From: Avichristensenella sp031549905
GTDB taxonomy: Bacteria; Bacillota; Clostridia; Christensenellales; Aristaeellaceae
Length of the DNA: 37,130 nucleotides
Reading direction: 5' to 3'
Assembly: GCA_031549905.1 (NCBI GenBank)
Contig: JAVBPC010000014.1
Span: forward strand, 1 to 37,130
This document shows, piece after piece, positions 32,813 through 37,130 of this stretch. The position numbers were made by a program, and so were the translations under genes. The notes beneath the pieces were generated by a model. It made no database searches. It saw only the letters and a program-made list of their open reading frames with translations, and had not been told where the DNA came from. The number at the start of each line of letters is the position of its first letter. The first letter of the stretch is position 1.

Positions 32813-33886
32813 TTATCGCTTTACGCGCGCGTTGCCTTCCCAAATGCTCCAGATCTGCTCTTCATCGGCGGGCATGGCGTAGTCGGTCTTGAGGGTTGCC
32901 ACCAGCGCGCCGCTGGCCCAGCCGAACTGCGCCCACTTTTCGCTCGGCCATTCCCTCAGCATGCCGTACATGAAGCCGCTGACGAACCCGTCGCCGCCGC
33001 CGATGCGGTCATACACGGGGATGGGGCGGGGCTCAATCACATGGAAGCCTTCGCCATCCCACAGGATCGCGCCCCAAAGGTGCTCATTGGCACTGACAAC
33101 CTGGCGCAGCGTGGTGGCAAACACCGTCACGCCCGGGAACGCCTTGCGCGCGGCGGCGATCATGCCCTTGAAGCTTTCAATCTGCGCGCCGATTTCTTTG
33201 CCGCCGGATTCTGGGCCGATAACGCCCAACGCAAGCTGATAGTCCTCTTCGTTGCCGATGAGGATATCCGCGATGGACGCGATGCGCGTAAACAGCGCGC
33301 GCATTTCGCTCTCGCGGTTTTTCCAGAAGGACGCGCGGTAGTTCAGATCAAACCCAATGCGTGTGCCTGCAGCCTTGGCCGCCTCGGCCAGCTTCAGGCA
33401 GAACTCGCCGGTCTCGGGCGAAAGCGCGGCAATCAGGCCGGAAATGTGCAGAATGCGAACGCCTTCCTGATTAAACAAACGGTCCAGATCGTAATTTTTC
33501 ACATTCAGCGTGCGGCCCACCTCGCCGGCGCGGTCATTGTGCACGCGCGGCCCGCGCATGCCATACCCGGCATCCGCGATATTGAACTGATGGCGGTACC
33601 CCCACGGTCCCCCCTGATCCACCTCTACGTTGTCATAGGCGATGTGACGGCGGGAAAGCTCATCCTTGATAAACGAGGCAATCGGACTGCCCTTGACAAA
33701 GTTGGTGAGCACCTTCGTTTCAAGGCCTAGGCTGGCCGCAACGGCTAGAACATTCGATTCGGCGCTGGTGGCCTGCATTTCAAACAGGGAAGACACATGC
33801 ACCGGCTGGCGGTCTGTCGGGGTGATGCGCACCCCCATGCTGGTTGGCACCACAAGCGACCATTTGCTGTTGGGACGAAAATCCAT
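32813..33886 (-). CDS. PfkB family sugar kinase, 2-keto-3-deoxygluconate kinase-like
   Basis: This 357-residue ribokinase/PfkB-family kinase has the substrate-side motif GTRIGFDLNYRASFWK and the catalytic signature YDRIGGGDGFVSGFMYG, whose Asp is the base that activates the sugar hydroxyl. Both resemble 2-keto-3-deoxygluconate (KDG) kinases, but specificity cannot be settled from sequence. ATG 33886 is chosen because AAGGAG lies ten nt upstream. The gene is monocistronic, with an extended -10 promoter and hairpins on each side. No KDG aldolase is next to it, although the GntR-controlled sugar locus in the same window could supply a related substrate (speculative). Confidence 0.87.
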   Translation of the reverse strand: MDFRPNSKWSLVVPTSMGVRITPTDRQPVHVSSLFEMQATSAESNVLAVAASLGLETKVLTNFVKGSPIASFIKDELSRRHIAYDNVEVDQGGPWGYRHQFNIADAGYGMRGPRVHNDRAGEVGRTLNVKNYDLDRLFNQEGVRILHISGLIAALSPETGEFCLKLAEAAKAAGTRIGFDLNYRASFWKNRESEMRALFTRIASIADILIGNEEDYQLALGVIGPESGGKEIGAQIESFKGMIAAARKAFPGVTVFATTLRQVVSANEHLWGAILWDGEGFHVIEPRPIPVYDRIGGGDGFVSGFMYGMLREWPSEKWAQFGWASGALVATLKTDYAMPADEEQIWSIWEGNARVKR

Positions 33887-33920
33887 GTTCAGTAACTCCT
33901 TCCAAGCGGTTGTTGCCCCC

Positions 33921-33929
33921 ATTATAACA
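33921..33929 (-). promoter_or_regulatory. Extended -10 promoter of the PfkB kinase gene
   Basis: TGTTATAAT on the reverse strand is a perfect extended -10 element, about 35 nt before the ATG. The upstream terminator hairpin occupies the -35 zone, where TTCCTC is a weak match. Confidence 0.6.
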
Positions 33930-33954
33930 GGGGCTTCCCTTTTGAGGAAGCCCC
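33930..33954 (-). terminator. Hairpin terminator after the SH3 protein gene
   Basis: GGGGCTTCC (33930-33938) and GGAAGCCCC (33946-33954) form a perfect 9-bp stem with a 7-nt loop. The tail TGTTATAAT is only moderately T-rich and doubles as the -10 element of the next gene. Confidence 0.65.
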
Positions 33955-33996
33955 CGGCGCGGTAAATATTTCTTTGATCCTAAAAAGGCGCGCTTG

Positions 33997-36636
33997 TCAG
34001 CCGTTTCCCACCGCTATGGCTTCCAGCACCTTTTCCATGATGCGCAGGAAGATCGGGGAGAGGGTTACGCTCTGGCTTGGCGCGGGTTCTGGCATGGCAA
34101 CCGGGTGCTCCATCCTTTCCGGTTCCAGCACCCCTGCCGCGTTGATCCGCGCGACCCAAATATCCAGGCGGTTAGTCGCTACGGCGCTTTTCTCCACCTC
34201 CGCCCAGCCTTCAGCGGTCAGCGCAAACACCTTCTCGCTCAGTGCGCTGCGATATCTGGCGCTGAGGCGGTACTGCTCAAGGTAAAGCACGTCAATGCTA
34301 TCCTGCGTGAAGCGATCGAGTTGCAGCGCCGTATCGGGCACCGCCAGGTAGTCTATCTGCTCTTCGGCAACCCTTGTCACCATGCCGCATTCCATGCGGT
34401 ACGCAGTCAGCCACAGGTTCTGATTGCCAGCGCGCGTAACCTCTTCTTCCACCGTAACAAGCTCCAGCCTGCCGTCCATGTCCCAGTCGTCAATGGCATA
34501 CGCCAGTATGTTCAGCTGCTCCAGGGCGTACGCGGCATAGCGCTGCGTATCCAGGGCATCCAGCACATGCTCCAGCACGCTTTTGGCGCGGGGCGTAGCC
34601 GCCGGTGATGGAGACGGAGACGGCGTGGGGGGCGGGGTCGGGGTGGCCACGGGCGTCGGCACAGGCGTTGGCGTGGGCACGGCAGGCGGTTTGATGTGGA
34701 TCAGATCAATCACATCTTCGCGCAGATACCCTACCTTGTCCCCAATCTGCACATAGTACCAGTTGTAATCCTTTTCAAACACCGGATCAGGCTGAAGCAA
34801 GCGGGCCACCACGCCGGTATCCACGCGGCGAAGCACCGTCTTCCCTGCCGGCTTGTCGCGGAAGTTTACATTGTCCTTCTTGACCACCGCGTAGCTTTCC
34901 ACAGGGTTCAGCGTGGGCAATGGCGCTTCCGTAGCGGACGGCTTCTGGCGAAGCGATTTGAGATACGCCTCCGTCTCCGCAGCGGTCATCAGCGTCACAT
35001 CCATCATCGGGATGTAGCCGAACACGCCGCCCGACTGGATGTAGTACCACCAATTGCCCTGATAATCAGAAAGCTGGCTGTAAATGTACAGCGCGTCACC
35101 GCGCGACAGCGCATAGAAGCTGCTGACGGCATAGTTCGGCACAGAATACACAGGCACGCCGGAATAGTTCGCCCTGGCATAGCCGATTGTGGATACGACG
35201 GGGGCCTGTGTAGCGGGCGCCGGCGTCGCGAAATATGCAGCAACCTCCGCATCGCTCAGGAATCGCACGAAATCGGAACGGACATAACCCGCAGTCGTCG
35301 TGTAATCCATCGTTACCCTGTGCCAGGCGACGCCGTCAGCATCATATGCCTGACCGGACACGAAGACAATCTGGCCATTCGCCAGTTCCAGCAGCGACGC
35401 GCCGTTCGGTTCGCCGCGAAGGTAAACGGGGCTGCCCTGCACCATGCCATACCCGTTTCGGGCTGCGGGATAGGCGGTAGGTATCGCAGTGGGCTTGCTT
35501 AGCACAAGCGTGGGTACCTGCGTCGGCGGCTGGGTGGGTAGCGGGGTCAGTGTCGGAGCCGGAGTAGGAACCGGTGTGGGTTCCTGGGTGGAAACCTGGG
35601 TCGGTTCCTGGGTGGGCGCCTGGATCAGTTCCAATGTTGGCGCTGCCGTAGGTTCCGCGGTAGGCTCCATGGTGGCTTCCGTTGTGATTTGCAAGGCCAA
35701 GGTCGGAACCGGCTCAGGCGTCGCCGTCGGCGCAGCAATGCTTTCACCCAGGTACGCTGTAACCTCCTGATCATCCATCACATGTAGCTGATCCGCGCGG
35801 ATCATACCCTCCGCGCCGGTGGATTCTACCACGACCCGATGCCAAACAATCTTCGCGATATCAAGAACCTGACCGGTGACATAGACCACTTCATCCTGAT
35901 TAACCTGCGCAAGGGTGCGCCCGCCCGGAGCTGTGCGCAAGTTAGCTGGACTCGCCTGCACCCGCGCGTAACCAACCTGCTGCTCTGGTTCCTCGGGGGT
36001 AGTCAGCGGCGAAGGGGTCGGTTCTGCGGTCGGTTTCGCAGGCGCCTGGGTTGCTTCTGCCGTTGGCACCAATGTGGGCGCCGCAGTTGCTTGCTCCGGT
36101 TCTACGAGGATCAGCTGCAACACGGGCTCTGTGGGGGCCGGGGTCGGCTCTTCATCGGAGATTAAGGGGATGAGAATCAGCTCTCCGCCGGATGCTGATT
36201 CCGTCGCGGTGGGCGGCACCGGCGGAAGATCATCCGGGCACTGTATATGGCTCACCGTCAGGTACCCTTCCCAAAGCACCGTGCCCTCCGAATCTTCCAA
36301 ATGAAAAAGAATCGGCTGCGTTTCAGAAAGCGAAAAATCCAGCTCTGTCGCCGCTATGCGGTCAGGCGTATAAAACCAAAGCGCTCCATCTGTTTGAGGA
36401 ATGCACATCGGCAAAAGGCGATCCAGCGGAACATCCTCCGGGAGCGTCAGCCACAGCCAGCTTCCCTCCTGCTGGAATCCATAGGGAAGCGCGTAAATCT
36501 GCGGTGAATTCCCTGGCGACAAATATTGTACCGCAAGCACATACGGCAATGCGGATACCTCCGCTGCCCCAGGAAAAGCGGTTAGTACCATCAGAACCGC
36601 CAAGCATATGATGGCCAGTCTTCTCATCTTGCGCAT
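33997..36636 (-). CDS. Secreted multi-SH3 domain protein with Pro/Thr linkers
   Basis: This 879-residue exported protein has a signal peptide (RRLAIICLAVLMVLTAF, then PGAAE). After an N-terminal beta-rich region come about four bacterial SH3-like modules, beginning near VGYARVQASPANLRTAPGG, YGMVQGSPVYLRGEPNG, IGYARANYSGVPVYSV and YAVVKKDNVNFRDKPAGK. They are separated by low-complexity PT/PE linkers, the longest about 100 residues. The C-terminal domain contains DDWDMDGRLELV, a calcium-loop-like motif seen in VCBS/FG-GAP repeats. AGGAG lies eight nt before the ATG. SH3b modules usually bind cell-wall peptides, so a wall-associated role is likely; no enzyme domain is seen. The gene lies downstream of an rRNA operon but is separated from it by a terminator. 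Confidence 0.85.
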   Translation of the reverse strand: MRKMRRLAIICLAVLMVLTAFPGAAEVSALPYVLAVQYLSPGNSPQIYALPYGFQQEGSWLWLTLPEDVPLDRLLPMCIPQTDGALWFYTPDRIAATELDFSLSETQPILFHLEDSEGTVLWEGYLTVSHIQCPDDLPPVPPTATESASGGELILIPLISDEEPTPAPTEPVLQLILVEPEQATAAPTLVPTAEATQAPAKPTAEPTPSPLTTPEEPEQQVGYARVQASPANLRTAPGGRTLAQVNQDEVVYVTGQVLDIAKIVWHRVVVESTGAEGMIRADQLHVMDDQEVTAYLGESIAAPTATPEPVPTLALQITTEATMEPTAEPTAAPTLELIQAPTQEPTQVSTQEPTPVPTPAPTLTPLPTQPPTQVPTLVLSKPTAIPTAYPAARNGYGMVQGSPVYLRGEPNGASLLELANGQIVFVSGQAYDADGVAWHRVTMDYTTTAGYVRSDFVRFLSDAEVAAYFATPAPATQAPVVSTIGYARANYSGVPVYSVPNYAVSSFYALSRGDALYIYSQLSDYQGNWWYYIQSGGVFGYIPMMDVTLMTAAETEAYLKSLRQKPSATEAPLPTLNPVESYAVVKKDNVNFRDKPAGKTVLRRVDTGVVARLLQPDPVFEKDYNWYYVQIGDKVGYLREDVIDLIHIKPPAVPTPTPVPTPVATPTPPPTPSPSPSPAATPRAKSVLEHVLDALDTQRYAAYALEQLNILAYAIDDWDMDGRLELVTVEEEVTRAGNQNLWLTAYRMECGMVTRVAEEQIDYLAVPDTALQLDRFTQDSIDVLYLEQYRLSARYRSALSEKVFALTAEGWAEVEKSAVATNRLDIWVARINAAGVLEPERMEHPVAMPEPAPSQSVTLSPIFLRIMEKVLEAIAVGNG

Positions 36637-36759
36637 GTTAGCGTCTCCTCTCAGAGGGTCTATGTATATAGACGTATGAAGTCGGCATTTTGTGCCGTGA
36701 TTGTCAGATTCAGGGGAATCTGGGATTTCTCTTTAAGGTGGCGCTGCACAGAAGGCGAA

Positions 36760-36877
36760 CGCGCTGGCGAGATGATTTTTCAGCCAAGCGCGCTGGCGAA
36801 AACCGAAAGCGTAGCAGCGCTACGCTGAGTGTTTTGCAAGTGCGAGTGGGCGGAAAAGCATCCGCCCGCACGCTTGC
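36760..36877. repeat. Structured intergenic repeat element
   Basis: This non-coding segment contains an 11-bp direct repeat CGCGCTGGCGA (36760-36770 and 36789-36799). A perfect 8-bp hairpin, AGCGTAGC/GCTACGCT (36808-36815 and 36819-36826), follows, then a longer hairpin with GCAAG/CTTGC outside and GGGCGG/CCGCCC inside (36836-36877). The core TAGCAG..GCTACGCTGA.TG also occurs at 118-139. The remaining gap between 36637 and 36949 holds only a short CGGCA/TGCCG hairpin at 36684-36698 and no gene. Confidence 0.55.
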
Positions 36878-36949
36878 CATCCGTGCGATGTTACCTTAGT
36901 TCGACCTTTTATCTCCGGTTCCTGCCGGGTTGCGGTGTGTCATAAATGA

Positions 36950-36982
36950 AGAAGCGATGCTTCTCGCGGAAACATCGCTTCT
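36950..36982 (-). terminator. Terminator of the rRNA operon
   Basis: AGAAGCGATG (36950-36959) and CATCGCTTCT (36973-36982) form a perfect 10-bp stem just beyond the 3' end of 5S rRNA on the leftward strand. The tail TCATTTATG is weakly T-rich. Confidence 0.75.
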
Positions 36983-36992
36983 ATGTTGGAAT

Positions 36993-37108
36993 TCCGGCGA
37001 CGACCTACTCTCCCGGGCCGTGTCCAGCCAAGTACCATCGGCGCGAAGAGGCTTAACTGCTGTGTTCGGAATGGGAACAGGTGGGACCCTCTTGCCATAG
37101 CCACCGGA
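36993..37108 (-). rRNA. rrf: 5S ribosomal RNA
   Basis: On the reverse strand the segment reads TCCGGTGGCTATGGCAAGAG at the 5' end and contains the highly conserved CCCATTCCGAACACAG and AGTTAAGCC, then GCCGATGGTACTTGG. It ends GGGAGAGTAGGTCGTCGCC-GGAA, whose end pairs with the 5' end as in all 5S rRNAs. The length is about 116 nt. It is transcribed leftward, so 23S and 16S should lie to the right, outside the window. Confidence 0.95.
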
Positions 37109-37130
37109 AACTGTATGCAATTGGTAAGGG

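Noticed and set aside
35490..35740. CRISPR-like tandem repeats
   Set aside because: The repeats are irregular codon-level PT/QE repeats inside a coding region, without spacers of constant length or cas genes.
35489..35770. Gly/Val-rich rightward frame, possible collagen-like or PE-PGRS-like protein
   Set aside because: It is the complement of the Pro/Thr linker of the SH3 protein, which has a signal peptide, ribosome-binding site and domains.

Overview
The window looks like chromosome of an endospore-forming, GC-rich member of the Bacillota, probably class Clostridia and possibly an uncultured gut lineage. The evidence is spo0A, a SPOCS/LysM spore protein, the Firmicutes-type yicC-remA-gmk-rpoZ-coaBC block, Shine-Dalgarno sites close to AGGAGG, sigma-A-type promoters, and an NfnB-like/NuoF/NuoE flavin-based transhydrogenase operon of the kind known from acetogens. 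No replication origin, CRISPR array, prophage or intact transposase gene was seen. The lineage call is inference only.

Region 1 (1-9.9 kb) is a sugar uptake and catabolism locus. A leftward operon encodes a solute-binding protein, a TIM-barrel sugar isomerase/epimerase, two ABC permeases, an Fe-S old-yellow-enzyme-type flavoprotein, an aldo/keto reductase and a Gfo/Idh/MocA protein. It ends in a broken L-fucose-isomerase-like C-terminal fragment that runs into a MITE-like inverted repeat. A divergent GntR/FCD regulator and a second Gfo/Idh/MocA dehydrogenase read rightward. The divergent promoters flank a 39-bp palindrome. No ATPase gene is present, so the transporter must share one encoded elsewhere.

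Region 2 (9.9-12.7 kb) is a three-gene leftward operon of poorly understood proteins: a GyrI-like effector-binding domain, a BtrH/C39-like protein and an unrecognised Cys-containing protein. Region 3 (12.8-17.2 kb) is the housekeeping block yicC-remA-gmk-rpoZ-coaBC, followed by an M42 metallopeptidase where priA is usual. Region 4 (17.2-21.8 kb) is a three-subunit electron-bifurcating-type oxidoreductase. Its largest subunit fuses a 2Fe-2S domain, a GltD/NfnB flavoprotein, two 4Fe-4S ferredoxin motifs and a formate-dehydrogenase-like Fe-S tail.

Region 5 (21.8-27.1 kb) holds mtnA (divergent from region 4), a SPOCS/LysM spore envelope protein, spo0A and glpK. Region 6 (27.1-36.6 kb) is rich in envelope proteins: a membrane-anchored PQQ-like beta-propeller, a small Pro/Gln-rich protein, a SIMPL protein, a DUF4349 putative anti-sigma factor with its ECF sigma factor, a PfkB sugar kinase and a secreted multi-SH3 protein. 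Region 7 (36.6-37.13 kb) holds a structured intergenic repeat, a terminator and a leftward 5S rRNA gene, the tail of an rRNA operon that continues past the window.

The least ordinary points are the fusion subunit of the bifurcating-type enzyme, the MITE at the end of the sugar operon with the broken isomerase fragment, the Gfo/Idh and OYE homologues with altered active-site motifs, the unknown three-gene operon, and a GntR gene whose promoter predicts a nearly leaderless mRNA.
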